Source: Pseudomonas hefeiensis (GTDB taxonomy: Bacteria > Pseudomonadota > Gammaproteobacteria > Pseudomonadales > Pseudomonadaceae). Taken from it: 64,000 nt of DNA. The stretch covers positions 2,542,001 through 2,606,000 of the forward strand of contig NZ_CP117449.1 of the NCBI RefSeq assembly GCF_030687835.1, in the 5' to 3' direction. A program made the position numbers and the translations under genes. Positions 1 to 8,577 of the stretch are shown in pieces (positions within the stretch are counted from its first letter, which is position 1; every line of letters begins with the position of its first letter). The notes under the pieces are model-generated. The model did not search any database, was not told where the DNA came from, and saw only the letters and a program-made list of their open reading frames with translations.

Positions 1-2
1 CT

Positions 3-695
3 ATGTCGGTGAGTAGCGACCCTTGGTTTACATATCCCTTGCCAGGAGTGTCGTGGCGATGGTTTGAGGCTTTTTTCAACAATCCTTTATGGATCAGTTC
101 AATAAAAAATAGCCTGATTATCGGAGTATGTACGACGTTGTTGGCTACCACGCTGGGAACTAGCGCTGCTATTGGTTTGATTAACCCAAAGTTTCCGTTC
201 AGAAACGCTGTCTTCGTTCTGATATTGACTCCTTTGATTGTCCCGGTAGTAGTCTCTGGGCTTGGCTTCTATCTGTTCTTCTCGAAGATTGGGCTGCTTC
301 ATAGTTTTCCTGGAATAATTCTCGCTCATACTGTTCTTGCTACGCCTTTCGTGGTTGTTACAGTAACGGCCACCCTGAGCCGATTTGACTTTAATCTTAT
401 GCGTGCGGCAACCAGTTTAGGGGCAAGTAGGCTAACAGCTTTTCGTACCGTAATGCTTCCACTGATCGCTCCAGGAGTGGTCGCAGGCGGAGTTTTTGCT
501 TTCATTACTTCGTTTGATGAAGTAGTCGCAGTTCTGTTTATAGCTGGCCCAGAACAAAGAACTTTGCCTAGGCAGCTGTTCAGCGGGATGAGGGAACAGT
601 TGGAGCCGACGATTATTTCGGCTTCCGTAATAGTGATTATATTAACTGTGGTTCTCATGCTGTTGGCAGGCCGCCTCCAGCGTCAAAAGGTCTGA
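3..695 (+). CDS. ABC transporter permease, PotC-like (5' end outside window)
   Basis: Inner-membrane permease of a spermidine/putrescine-type ABC importer. About 230 residues are visible with at least five hydrophobic segments, and the EAA loop that docks on the ATPase is readable around residues 135-160 (AATSLGASRLTAFR). PotC-type proteins are normally about 260-280 residues and begin with a membrane helix before the periplasmic stretch seen here, so the ATG at position 3 is probably internal and the true start lies left of the window. The FAD amine oxidase gene follows after 18 bases on the same strand, which suggests one operon for uptake and catabolism of an amine. The substrate is inferred from context only. 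Confidence 0.85.
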   Translation: MSVSSDPWFTYPLPGVSWRWFEAFFNNPLWISSIKNSLIIGVCTTLLATTLGTSAAIGLINPKFPFRNAVFVLILTPLIVPVVVSGLGFYLFFSKIGLLHSFPGIILAHTVLATPFVVVTVTATLSRFDFNLMRAATSLGASRLTAFRTVMLPLIAPGVVAGGVFAFITSFDEVVAVLFIAGPEQRTLPRQLFSGMREQLEPTIISASVIVIILTVVLMLLAGRLQRQKV

Positions 696-713
696 AGGGT
701 TGGTGGTGCTGAT

Positions 714-2027
714 ATGATCGATAAAAAGTTTTTGACTGCTGATTTTAGAGAACTACCATACTGGTGGGATAAAGCCCCCCTGACGCCTGAGTCCGTTAAT
801 GAGTTGCCTGCCAGTGCAGATGTCGCTGTAGTGGGTAGTGGCTTTTCCGGGCTTATGGCCGCGTTGACACTGGCCCGCGCCGGCAAATCAGTTGTGGTGA
901 TTGACTCAGAAAACTGTGGATATGGGGCTTCACGTCGAAACGCTGGGTTTTTGGGGCGAACTCTAAAGCGCAGCCATGAATGGCTATGCAAAGAGAAAGG
1001 GGAAAGTTACGGCGATGCTGTCTACGCTGAACTGAATAGCGCTCTGCACTTAGTAGAAGATATCGTAGACTCTGAAGGGATTACGTGTTATCGCAATACA
1101 TGCGGACGCTTCATAGGCGCTAACTCAATTGCTCACTATCGTCTACTTGAGAAGGAATTGGCTCGAAATCGGGCGGTTCTTGGGTCTGATTTCGAGATGA
1201 TCCCCCGCAGTGAGCAGCACCGCGAAATACAAACAGATGTTTATTTTGGTGGCGCTGTCATCCCAGATCTGGGAAGCATTCATCCTGGCTTATATCATGA
1301 CGGTCTCGTCAAACGCGCCCGCGAAGCAGGTGTTGTGTTCATATCGCAAACGAAGGTCAAGTCCATTGGCAAAAGTGGAGAGTTTCGCCAACTCGAGACC
1401 ACACGTGGTTCGATAAAAGCACGGGACGTCGTGGTAGGCACCAATGGCTATAGTGCTGAATTGATGCCTTGGCTTCAGCGACGGGTAATTCCTTTCACGG
1501 GCTATATGATTGCCACTGAAGAGCTGCCAGCAGGCAAGGTGGAAGAGCTGCTTCCTAACCGGCGAACATATCTAGAGACTGTGATGAATATCAATTTCAT
1601 CAGGCCCGCTCCAGATGCCAACAGAATCCTGTTCGGGGGCATGACAGGCCGAAATGTCCCAGGGCCAATGGATCTGGCAGGAGATTTGCGGAAGCTGTTG
1701 CTGACCATTCTCCCTGGCCTCGGTGACGACCTTGCACTGAGCCACGCATGGTCGGGTAAATGCGGGGGGACGTTCGATTTTATGCCTCATATAGGCGTTC
1801 AAGACGGGATCCACTATGCGGTAGGGTACAATTTTGCTGGTGTTCCTATGGGAACATACTTCGGAGTCAAAATGGCCCAAAAAATCTTAGGCATGAAAGA
1901 AGGGTATTCTGTGTTCGAGACCCAAGCCTTCCCAACCATGCCGTTGTATCGCGGGAATCCTTGGTTTGTACCGCTTACGATGAAAATGTTCGACGTAAAA
2001 GACCGTTGGATTTCGTTCGCCGGATAA
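714..2027 (+). CDS. FAD-dependent amine/amino-acid oxidoreductase (DAO family)
   Basis: A 437-residue flavoprotein of the D-amino-acid oxidase/glycine oxidase fold, closest in look to gamma-glutamylputrescine oxidases (PuuB/OrdL type). The dinucleotide-binding motif GSGFSG is at residues 41-46, followed by an acidic strand end (VVVID) and the ASRRNAG segment typical of this family. The expected reaction is oxidative deamination of an amine to an aldehyde with hydrogen peroxide or reduced acceptor; the exact substrate cannot be read from sequence. It lies between an ABC permease and an IclR regulator, with an aminotransferase downstream, which supports a polyamine-like or amino-alcohol catabolic role. 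Length is normal for the family. Confidence 0.85.
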   Translation: MIDKKFLTADFRELPYWWDKAPLTPESVNELPASADVAVVGSGFSGLMAALTLARAGKSVVVIDSENCGYGASRRNAGFLGRTLKRSHEWLCKEKGESYGDAVYAELNSALHLVEDIVDSEGITCYRNTCGRFIGANSIAHYRLLEKELARNRAVLGSDFEMIPRSEQHREIQTDVYFGGAVIPDLGSIHPGLYHDGLVKRAREAGVVFISQTKVKSIGKSGEFRQLETTRGSIKARDVVVGTNGYSAELMPWLQRRVIPFTGYMIATEELPAGKVEELLPNRRTYLETVMNINFIRPAPDANRILFGGMTGRNVPGPMDLAGDLRKLLLTILPGLGDDLALSHAWSGKCGGTFDFMPHIGVQDGIHYAVGYNFAGVPMGTYFGVKMAQKILGMKEGYSVFETQAFPTMPLYRGNPWFVPLTMKMFDVKDRWISFAG

Positions 2028-2055
2028 TTATTTTATAAGTTTTAGGGTGAATATT

Positions 2056-2880
2056 ATGGATAAGCCATTAGAAAGATATATTCGTACACTTGAGGTTCTT
2101 TCAGGTTTCCCTAATGGCCTTTCGCTTGCCCCTATTGCAGAGATTCTTGATTTGCCGAGAACTACAGTCCACAGGTTGCTGAAAGGACTTACTGAGACTG
2201 GGATGGTTGAAATCATTGATCGTGGCGCGATTTGTTATCAGATAGGCCCTCGGTGCATAAATCTTCTTTACATGGGAGCGACAGAAGAATGGGTGAGGAG
2301 TGTATGTCAGCCCATTCTTGAAGACTTGGCGATGCAGACGGGTCAGTCATGCTTCGTTGCAAAGCTGTCTGGAAATTTTGTGCGAAGCATTGCAATTATG
2401 GGGCCCGACACGCGGGTACGAGGGTATGTTTTGCCGGGAAGTGAAGTAGTTCTTCACGCTGCATCGTCAGCAAAAGCAATTCTTGCTTTTCACTCATTGG
2501 AGCGTGTATCACAGATTTTGCCTAATCCACTGCCAAAGCTAACGCCTAATACGAAAGTTGACATGGCCGAAATTATAAAGGAATACGAAGTTATAAGAAA
2601 ATCTCGAATGGCCTATTGCATAGGTGAGGATGTTGAGGGGTATGCCGGTATTGCATCGCCGATTGTTATTCCTGGTCAATCCGTTATCTATGCCATTGCG
2701 TTAACGGGAAGCATCGATTCTCTTATAAATCGTGGCCGTGACCTAAATGAGCGTCGTATAAAAATTTCTGCCGAGCGATTGGCTCAGGCACTTTCGTCCA
2801 AATTATCTGGGTTGTCTGACTCAATTCCCGGCGAGTCGGTTAATGCTACAACCGCCTACGATGGCGCACTGAAAAAATAA
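2056..2880 (+). CDS. IclR-family transcriptional regulator
   Basis: A 274-residue regulator with an N-terminal winged helix-turn-helix (about residues 5-65, with LPRTTVHRLLKGL as the recognition region) and a C-terminal IclR effector domain. I chose the ATG at 2056 over the in-frame GTG at 2047 because the AGGGTGA ribosome site just before it is well spaced for 2056 and would overlap the GTG. It sits between the oxidase and aminotransferase genes on the same strand, so it probably controls this module and may be co-transcribed with it. The effector is unknown. A second IclR gene closes the cluster. Confidence 0.87.
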   Translation: MDKPLERYIRTLEVLSGFPNGLSLAPIAEILDLPRTTVHRLLKGLTETGMVEIIDRGAICYQIGPRCINLLYMGATEEWVRSVCQPILEDLAMQTGQSCFVAKLSGNFVRSIAIMGPDTRVRGYVLPGSEVVLHAASSAKAILAFHSLERVSQILPNPLPKLTPNTKVDMAEIIKEYEVIRKSRMAYCIGEDVEGYAGIASPIVIPGQSVIYAIALTGSIDSLINRGRDLNERRIKISAERLAQALSSKLSGLSDSIPGESVNATTAYDGALKK

Positions 2881-2899
2881 GATTGTTCGCGAGGTATTA

Positions 2900-4231
2900 A
2901 TGAGCAAAATTCTCCATCGCACGTTGAATAGCACACTTTCTGTCTTATCTTCTGGTCGAGGGGTGTGGGTAACTGATAACAAAGGTAACTCCTATCTTGA
3001 TGCCTCCGCAGGTGGGGTTGCTGTCACATGCTTGGGCCATGGCAATGACCGCGTCATTGCTGCCATTGCCCGGCAGCTGAATGAAGTTAGCTATTTTCAC
3101 ACCTCGTTCTTTACCTCCGACGTTGCCGAAGAGCTGGCCGCGTCGCTTGTCGCTGAAGCTCCTGGTGATCTCTCCCAGGTGGTCTTTTCGTGTGGCGGAT
3201 CTGAAGCCGTCGAGGCCGCGCTGAAGTTGGCTAGACAGTATTGGGTGGAGAAAGGCGAACTAGGGAGAACTGAGGTTATTTCTCGCCACCAAAGCTATCA
3301 CGGCGGCACACTGGGTACTCTCGCTGTGGGTGGAAATATACCGCGTCGAGAAACCTATTCACCTCTACTATTCAGTGCGCACTTTATCACTCCATGTTAT
3401 CAGTACCGGCTGGCGGAAGACGGTGAAACTGAGGAGGAATATGGAATTAGGGCTGCTGCTGAGTTGGAAGGGAAAATCCTCGAACTCGGCCCGGAACGAG
3501 TTGCTATGTTCATTTGTGAACCCGTCGTTGGAGCAACGCTTGGTTGTGTGCCGGCAGCGAAAGGTTATCTCAAAGAAGTTCGCCGAATATGTGATGCATA
3601 TGGGGTTGTTTTGATATTTGATGAGGTGATGTGCGGCGCGGGTCGTACAGGTACCTACTTCTCTTGTGAATATGACGGCGTATTCCCTGACATCATGGCG
3701 ATTGCCAAAGGCCTGGGAGGTGGGTTTCAAGCAATTGGCGCCACACTTGTCTCGGAAAAAATCGCTGATGCCATCCAAAGTGGCACTGGATTACTTAAGC
3801 ATGGATTCACGTACATGGGGCACAACGCTTCCTGTGCCGCCGCATTGGAAGTTTTCAGAATAATTCATCAAGACGATTTACTTTCTAATGTGAGGGCGCG
3901 TGGGCATCAACTTAAAAGCGAGCTGGAACGAAATTTCGCTGATCATCCACATGTTGGAGACATTCGCGGAAGGGGGCTTTTCGTAGGGCTTGAATTGGTC
4001 GCCGATAGGAAAACCAAGAAATGTTTTTCTCCCACCTTAAAAGTTAATGGCAGTCTAAAGAAGCGGGCATTTGCAAACGGATTGTTGATTTATCCAAACG
4101 GCGGTACTGTCGACGGATCTCAAGGCGATCATGTTGTTTTTTCTCCCGCTTATACTGTATCAGAAGAAGAAATATCTCAGATTGTGAAGCGATTCAGTCG
4201 CAGTCTTGATCAGGTTTTTCATTATATTTAA
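2900..4231 (+). CDS. Class III pyridoxal-phosphate aminotransferase
   Basis: A 443-residue fold-type I aminotransferase of the omega-amino acid/GABA group. The cofactor-binding aspartate is in IFDEVMCGAGRTG (D241) and the Schiff-base lysine is K270 in AIAKGLGGGF. Such enzymes transfer the amino group of omega-amines or omega-amino acids to pyruvate or 2-oxoglutarate. The gene follows the IclR regulator after 19 bases and precedes a cupin gene by about 20 bases, consistent with one transcription unit. Together with the permease and FAD oxidase it suggests import and stepwise deamination of a diamine or amino alcohol; the actual substrate is inference. Confidence 0.88.
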   Translation: MSKILHRTLNSTLSVLSSGRGVWVTDNKGNSYLDASAGGVAVTCLGHGNDRVIAAIARQLNEVSYFHTSFFTSDVAEELAASLVAEAPGDLSQVVFSCGGSEAVEAALKLARQYWVEKGELGRTEVISRHQSYHGGTLGTLAVGGNIPRRETYSPLLFSAHFITPCYQYRLAEDGETEEEYGIRAAAELEGKILELGPERVAMFICEPVVGATLGCVPAAKGYLKEVRRICDAYGVVLIFDEVMCGAGRTGTYFSCEYDGVFPDIMAIAKGLGGGFQAIGATLVSEKIADAIQSGTGLLKHGFTYMGHNASCAAALEVFRIIHQDDLLSNVRARGHQLKSELERNFADHPHVGDIRGRGLFVGLELVADRKTKKCFSPTLKVNGSLKKRAFANGLLIYPNGGTVDGSQGDHVVFSPAYTVSEEEISQIVKRFSRSLDQVFHYI

Positions 4232-4251
4232 TATCTCTAAAGGTGAGTAGC

Positions 4252-4611
4252 ATGTCGGAAGTTGTCCACATCAAAAAAAATAGTATGGATTTTTCACCTT
4301 TCGGTGGCGCCGAGAATGAAGGTAAGGCTTGGCTGGCTAGGGCAGTGAATGGCGGTTTGAGCAAGACTATGGGGGCTGGCATCCTCCACCTCAATGGTTG
4401 CGATATTTCGTGGACTCTACGCTACGACGAAGTTTGTGTGGTCTTGTGCGGGAATTTCTTGCTACACGTGGGCATTGATTTGCTCTCAGCAGGCCCCGGT
4501 GACATCATTTGGATTCCCAAAAACACCACGGTCTCTTATAGTGGCGAAGGTGCAGAGGTCTTTTACGCTCTTTATCCAGTCGATTGGAGTACTCGCCCTA
4601 CAGATGCCTAG
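4252..4611 (+). CDS. EutQ-like cupin protein
   Basis: A 119-residue single-domain cupin related to EutQ (ethanolamine utilization) and similar small cupins. The beta-barrel pattern is visible: WTLRYDEVCVVLCG, then a glycine-rich turn, then GPGDIIWIPKNTTVSY. The start at 4252 is preferred over the GTG at 4243 because AAAGGTGAG lies at the right distance upstream. Its role in amine pathways is not well defined; some EutQ-like proteins have acetate kinase activity, but small stand-alone cupins like this are often of unknown activity. It ends the catabolic gene run before a second IclR gene. Confidence 0.75.
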   Translation: MSEVVHIKKNSMDFSPFGGAENEGKAWLARAVNGGLSKTMGAGILHLNGCDISWTLRYDEVCVVLCGNFLLHVGIDLLSAGPGDIIWIPKNTTVSYSGEGAEVFYALYPVDWSTRPTDA

Positions 4612-4663
4612 GCATTGGTAGATTGCCAACTTCAATCAAAATATTTATTGTATTTGGCGCAAT

Positions 4664-5449
4664 ATGCAAAATAACAATCAGATTTCTCCGGCTCCAAGCG
4701 ACTCTTACGCTCAATCATTCGCGCGCGGGCTTTCCGTGATCTTGGCGTTTGGGCCTTCGACACCATTAATGACGTTGACCGAAGTCGCAGGTGTAACGGG
4801 TTTGACCCGCGCAGGAGCACGGAGGATTTTGCTCACACTGGAGTATTTGGGTTACGTAAGTCAGGAAAATAGAAAGTTCTCACTTACTCCAAAAATTCTG
4901 GATCTCGGATATTCTTACCTTTCGGCGAACCCGCTATGGGAGTTGGCCACCCCTTACATGGAGGAAGTTGTTCAGCAAACAGGGGAGACTTGTACCATAT
5001 CCGTTTTAGAGGGCAACGATATTGTTTATATTATGCGGGTTGCCACTCATCGTATAATGTCGGTTAATTTGTCCATTGGTTCAAGATTGCCGGCTTGGGC
5101 TACATCTATGGGGCGAATTTTGTTGGGGGGAGTTACGGAGAAGCAGCTGGATAGTATTCTTTCAACGAGTAATATCATAGGTTTCACACCTAGAACTGTC
5201 ACGGATATTGAGTCCCTTAAAAATATTATTGCGCTTTCTAGACAGCGTGGTTTTTGCTTCGTCAACGAAGAGTTAGAGGAGGGACTGCAATCAATCGCAG
5301 TGCCAATCTTCGGTCGAGATGGTCGAATTATCGCGGCCATGAACGTGGGTGGTCATGCAAACCGAGTTAACAGGGCAGGGTTGCTCGAAATTGTTCTTCC
5401 TCATTTGCAGAATGCTGCTTTCAAAATCAGTCAGTTATTGAAGGTCTAA
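4664..5449 (+). CDS. IclR-family regulator, PcaR/PobR-like
   Basis: A 261-residue IclR-family protein. The winged helix spans about residues 20-75 (LTEVAGVTGLTRAGARRILL) and the GAF-like effector domain follows, with features resembling the PcaR/PcaU branch (LSIGSRLPAWATSMGRILL). Such proteins usually respond to aromatic or short carboxylic effectors. It lies 52 bases after the cupin gene on the same strand, separated by an AT-rich gap that can hold its own promoter. Two different IclR regulators in a 5-kb module suggest two inducers or a cascade. Effector and targets are unknown. Confidence 0.85.
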   Translation: MQNNNQISPAPSDSYAQSFARGLSVILAFGPSTPLMTLTEVAGVTGLTRAGARRILLTLEYLGYVSQENRKFSLTPKILDLGYSYLSANPLWELATPYMEEVVQQTGETCTISVLEGNDIVYIMRVATHRIMSVNLSIGSRLPAWATSMGRILLGGVTEKQLDSILSTSNIIGFTPRTVTDIESLKNIIALSRQRGFCFVNEELEEGLQSIAVPIFGRDGRIIAAMNVGGHANRVNRAGLLEIVLPHLQNAAFKISQLLKV

Positions 5450-5885
5450 CGGGCGTTACCGATATCGCCTTTTCTGCGTCTTTCTGTGACACCAAGCCGC
5501 AAAGGTGAGTGAGCCGCTCCATTGAATGATCCTAGCGTGCACAGTTGCGGTACGGTCAGACCCCATGGCGCGGTAGAAGTGGCCCATCCTGAGGAAGGTT
5601 TGTAAGCTGCCGTCCAATGCCGCTACCTAGATTTATGCTCACGGTGTAGGCGCCGACGCCGAATCGACCCACGTGCGATGCAAGAATGACCTACCTCAAA
5701 ATCGGCATTAATCTGGAGCGGACAATAGTTTGCGAGGAATCAGACGGGTAGTGATCTCTGCAAAATCACCCGTCCCCACCACCACCACAACTCACGAACA
5801 TGCGGGGGCGCAATAACGAGAGACCGCGCTATCGTTTTCGTCGGTTCAACTCCTGAAAACCGTGACGTTTCTAGCCATCGATAAA
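5450..5885. other. Intergenic region, no gene recognised
   Basis: About 435 bases between the IclR gene and the ExbD-like remnant. No reading frame with recognisable protein content was found on either strand, and no tRNA or clear terminator could be made out. Since element debris begins at 5886, the boundary between host DNA and the former conjugative element may lie here. Confidence 0.5.
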
Positions 5886-6040
5886 CTACTTCGCTGTAAT
5901 CACCGAAAGCTTGGTAATCCCCGCTCGCTCGATGGACGCCATGGTCCGGGCCACTTCGCCATAGTTCACTCCGTTGTCGGCCTGAAGTTGCACGCGAACT
6001 TCGGCGTCTTTGGTCTTGGCCGCCTTCAGGGTGTGGTAGT
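5886..6040 (-). pseudogene. ExbD/TolR-family C-terminal fragment
   Basis: On the minus strand about 50 codons, ending in a proper stop at 5886-5888, read as the last part of an ExbD/TolR periplasmic domain: AEVRVQLQADNGVNYGEVAR followed by TMASIERAGITKLSVIT. In this family this is the terminal beta-alpha segment of the proton-channel partner that energises TonB or Tol. The membrane helix and the rest are missing. Further upstream the frame enters unrelated sequence that overlaps, in another frame, the end of a conjugative-element gene, so the fragment is a recombination remnant and not functional. Confidence 0.55.
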
Positions 6041-6045
6041 CATGC

Positions 6046-6279
6046 TCATGGCGAGGGCCCCACGGGCGGCGTGTCGAGGCGGTAGTCGCCGACCAGTTCC
6101 GCGGGGTCGCGTGGTTGGGCGCGGGAGGGGGACAGGTAGCCCTGTAGCCCTTGGCGGATGCGCTGGAAATCCTGAGCCAGGCGGGGGTAGTCGAAGCGAT
6201 AGCGCGCGTCGGGTTCAGCCGTGCTGGCGGTCTCGGCACGGGTGGCAAGCCGTTCGATTGTGTCGAGCTGCCGCAGGAC
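6046..6279 (-). pseudogene. RAQPRD-family integrative conjugative element protein, C-terminal fragment
   Basis: The minus strand from about 6279 to a stop at 6046-6048 encodes roughly 77 residues beginning VLRQLDTIERLATRAE and containing the diagnostic SRAQPRDPAELVGDYR block. The RAQPRD family is a small conserved component of the type IV secretion gene set of ICEs related to PFGI-1 and ICEclc. The N-terminal part with the signal peptide is missing: upstream of VLRQ the frame becomes unrelated sequence. The stop lies immediately beside the ExbD/TolR-like fragment, so two unrelated gene ends are abutted. This supports a decayed ICE here, together with the topB gene at 8.6-10.5 kb. Confidence 0.7.
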
Positions 6280-6907
6280 TAGCTTCGTCGAACGGGTAAC
6301 GAAAGATGATGATCGCTTGGCTCAGGCTGTGTGAAAATACATACACCGTTTTGTAGTCTGAGTTGCTACGTAAAATCTACCAGCGTCTGATTAATCCTCA
6401 GACCTAAAACTTTCATGGGCCCGCGACTTTCGTTCCAGTCCTGACTGTCAAACCTGCCCTAAAATGTTTTCACACTACCTCGATCGTTTTCCGCCGGTCG
6501 CGACAGCCAGAAACCGGCCGATTGTGTTGAAAAGTCGACCTGGCTTGGCTAGCCATACATTGAGTGGTGAAAACGCCGCTTTTGCACGCTGCTACGTCAA
6601 ATCTGAGCCCTGAACTTTCTGCGCAACACATGGATTTCAATCTCGGACGCGTATTTTTTCTACCGTGGAAATCGAAGCTGACTGTTTTCAACTGAATCGA
6701 CCCAAGCGGCCTGTGCGAAGCCAGCCAAAGGCCATAGCTAATTGGCGGAAATGGCAGGTAGCAGATCCGCCTTTTCGGCTGTGAAGTGCGCTTCGATACA
6801 CAAGGTTGGCGCCAGGCCATGGGTTACAGCAATATGGACATCCAATGCATGGACAAACGTCGGTCCGATATTCAACTACGTTCAGCGTGGCATTCAAACG
6901 GGACATA
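6280..6907. other. Non-coding stretch with element-like repeated fragments
   Basis: About 630 bases without a credible gene. Two segments (near 6370 and near 6590) share the word GCTACGT(A/C)AAATCT and lie close to TGTGAAAA-type words. This resembles the intergenic debris often seen beside insertion sequences in Pseudomonas, but I could not define element ends. Reading frames here are short and without family signatures. Confidence 0.35.
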
Positions 6908-7342
6908 TCACTCTCCGCGAATGTACTTTTGAAGGTGTTCAATAAGATCTCGTTGTTCAGTAATAATTTCTTTGACCAAGTCTCCTATGGAGACAATACC
7001 AATGACCTTGTCGTCTTCTACAACGGGAAGATGACGTATATGACCTTGTGTCATCAGTTGCATGCAGCGTTGCGTGGATTCCTTTGGCGTGACCGTAATG
7101 ACCGGAGTGCTCATGATGGCGCTCACCGGCGTCGCCACTGATGCGCGACCGAGCAGGACCAATTTTCGAGCATAGTCGCGCTCACTGACGATACCGACGA
7201 GATGGTCGAGCTCCTGGACGATGAGTGCCCCCACATTCTTTTCAGCCATACGACTTATGGCTTCGAACACTGTGGCGTCAGGAGAGATTGAATGAGTTTT
7301 TTCTTGTGCCTTGGCGGCGAGAGCTTGTGCAACGATTCTCAT
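6908..7342 (-). CDS. CBS-domain pair protein
   Basis: A 144-residue soluble protein made almost entirely of two CBS domains (about residues 10-65 and 75-130; LVGIVSERDYARK and VIGIVSIGDLVKEII are the typical ends of each). CBS pairs bind adenosine nucleotides or related ligands and act as energy or redox sensors. The ATG at 7342 is preceded by AGGAAA at good spacing. It is a complete stand-alone gene between mobile-element remains. Similar proteins are common in pseudomonads, but their partners are usually unknown, as here. Confidence 0.85.
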   Translation of the reverse strand: MRIVAQALAAKAQEKTHSISPDATVFEAISRMAEKNVGALIVQELDHLVGIVSERDYARKLVLLGRASVATPVSAIMSTPVITVTPKESTQRCMQLMTQGHIRHLPVVEDDKVIGIVSIGDLVKEIITEQRDLIEHLQKYIRGE

Positions 7343-8577
7343 GTTAGTTTCCTAGTCTATGCACATCGACTGTCCTTCCAAACAATAGGTCTGGCGGCCT
7401 CTTCGGTGCTTGCGCAGAGAGCCTCGGAGCGAGGCAGAATCAGCCCCGATCCATGGCGTTTATCAATTGAGTCGGCGGTTCGTGAAATCCTGCACCGAAA
7501 TGTCAACCACCGACTTGACTCGTGGTTATTCAGCACGCGTCGATAGTTCAGAATGCTGACTCCGTCAGGCGGATGATTCAGATGTCACAGCCGATATCAG
7601 CGTGCTTCGGCATAACGCTGATGGCTTCTTGGGGTTGGTTGGCGTGGGCCATGATGGTTTCTCCTGTTACATGGGAAAACGGCGACACACACTCCCTGGA
7701 CGGGGAAGTGAGCCCCCGTCAGGGTGGGTAACGTAAAAGTCAGCAACGAACGACCCGTCAGCGGCAAGCCGATGACGAGCAGGATGCTGCACCTGGGGAA
7801 TAGCGGTACGGTCGAAGAGCGTCCGCGGGAAAAGTCCGAGGACCTGGGGGAGTGGGCATTCATCACCGCTGAAACGGTAACCGTGCGCGCCTCCGAACGC
7901 TGATCGCACTTGGGTCAACCACCACGAACGTGGCGTAGCCTTAAAGGTTCTGGCTACCTGGGCTGGGCCGTCAACGACAGCGAACCACCCCCTTTCTATA
8001 AACCTGGCAACGTCGCGCGTCAAGGCGCTGCAAGCCGATTGTTGACACCTGGAATACAGCGGCAATTAGAGGACTGAATAAAGTGAAGAGGGGCCCGGCG
8101 GGGGCCAGGCGAGGAAGAGAAAAACCACCTTTGACGGTCTTGCGCAGTCGAACGGCTCCTCGCAAAGCTTGATTCACTGCGTCATGATTCGCCAACCGAC
8201 CCTTGTCGTGGCCTGGGTCGGAACCTACTGGCACGCATCCGCGCACAAAGGGCGCCCAGTATTTACCCGATGGGCGCCGGGGCTGAATATGAGCGTCGAA
8301 GCGGATGACCGCTATTGCCTGGCAGAGGCAACAGGGTGCATCCGCCACCACGATCAGGTCGAGCATGTAGTGGGGAAATTGTTCCACTGAGAAGAAGGCC
8401 CCGAACTCTGAGAGTCCGACCGAGCTACCCGGCGCTTATCGGTCTTGGGTCGCCATTGGCGATGCACCGAAACTACTACAGCAGAGACGGCGCGCCAACG
8501 TCAAGTCTGAGCTCAACGCCTAGGTACTGCCGAGCAGGGCACTTTGCGCAAGAGAAATCCTGATGTCTAGGCGGCCA
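7343..8577. other. Long region without confident genes beside topB
   Basis: About 1.2 kb in which no reading frame shows a recognisable family. One 24-codon frame on the minus strand (7652 down to 7578) has a good AGGAG ribosome site and starts MAHANQPQEA, possibly the truncated start of an ICE accessory gene. Other frames look like shadows with basic, low-complexity composition. Given its position next to the ICE-type topB, it probably represents decayed conjugative-element DNA. Confidence 0.4.

Noticed and set aside
5841..5865. GGTTCAACTCC, resembling a tRNA T-arm that might mark an ICE attachment site
   Set aside because: No acceptor or anticodon stem can be folded around it, and no second copy was seen.
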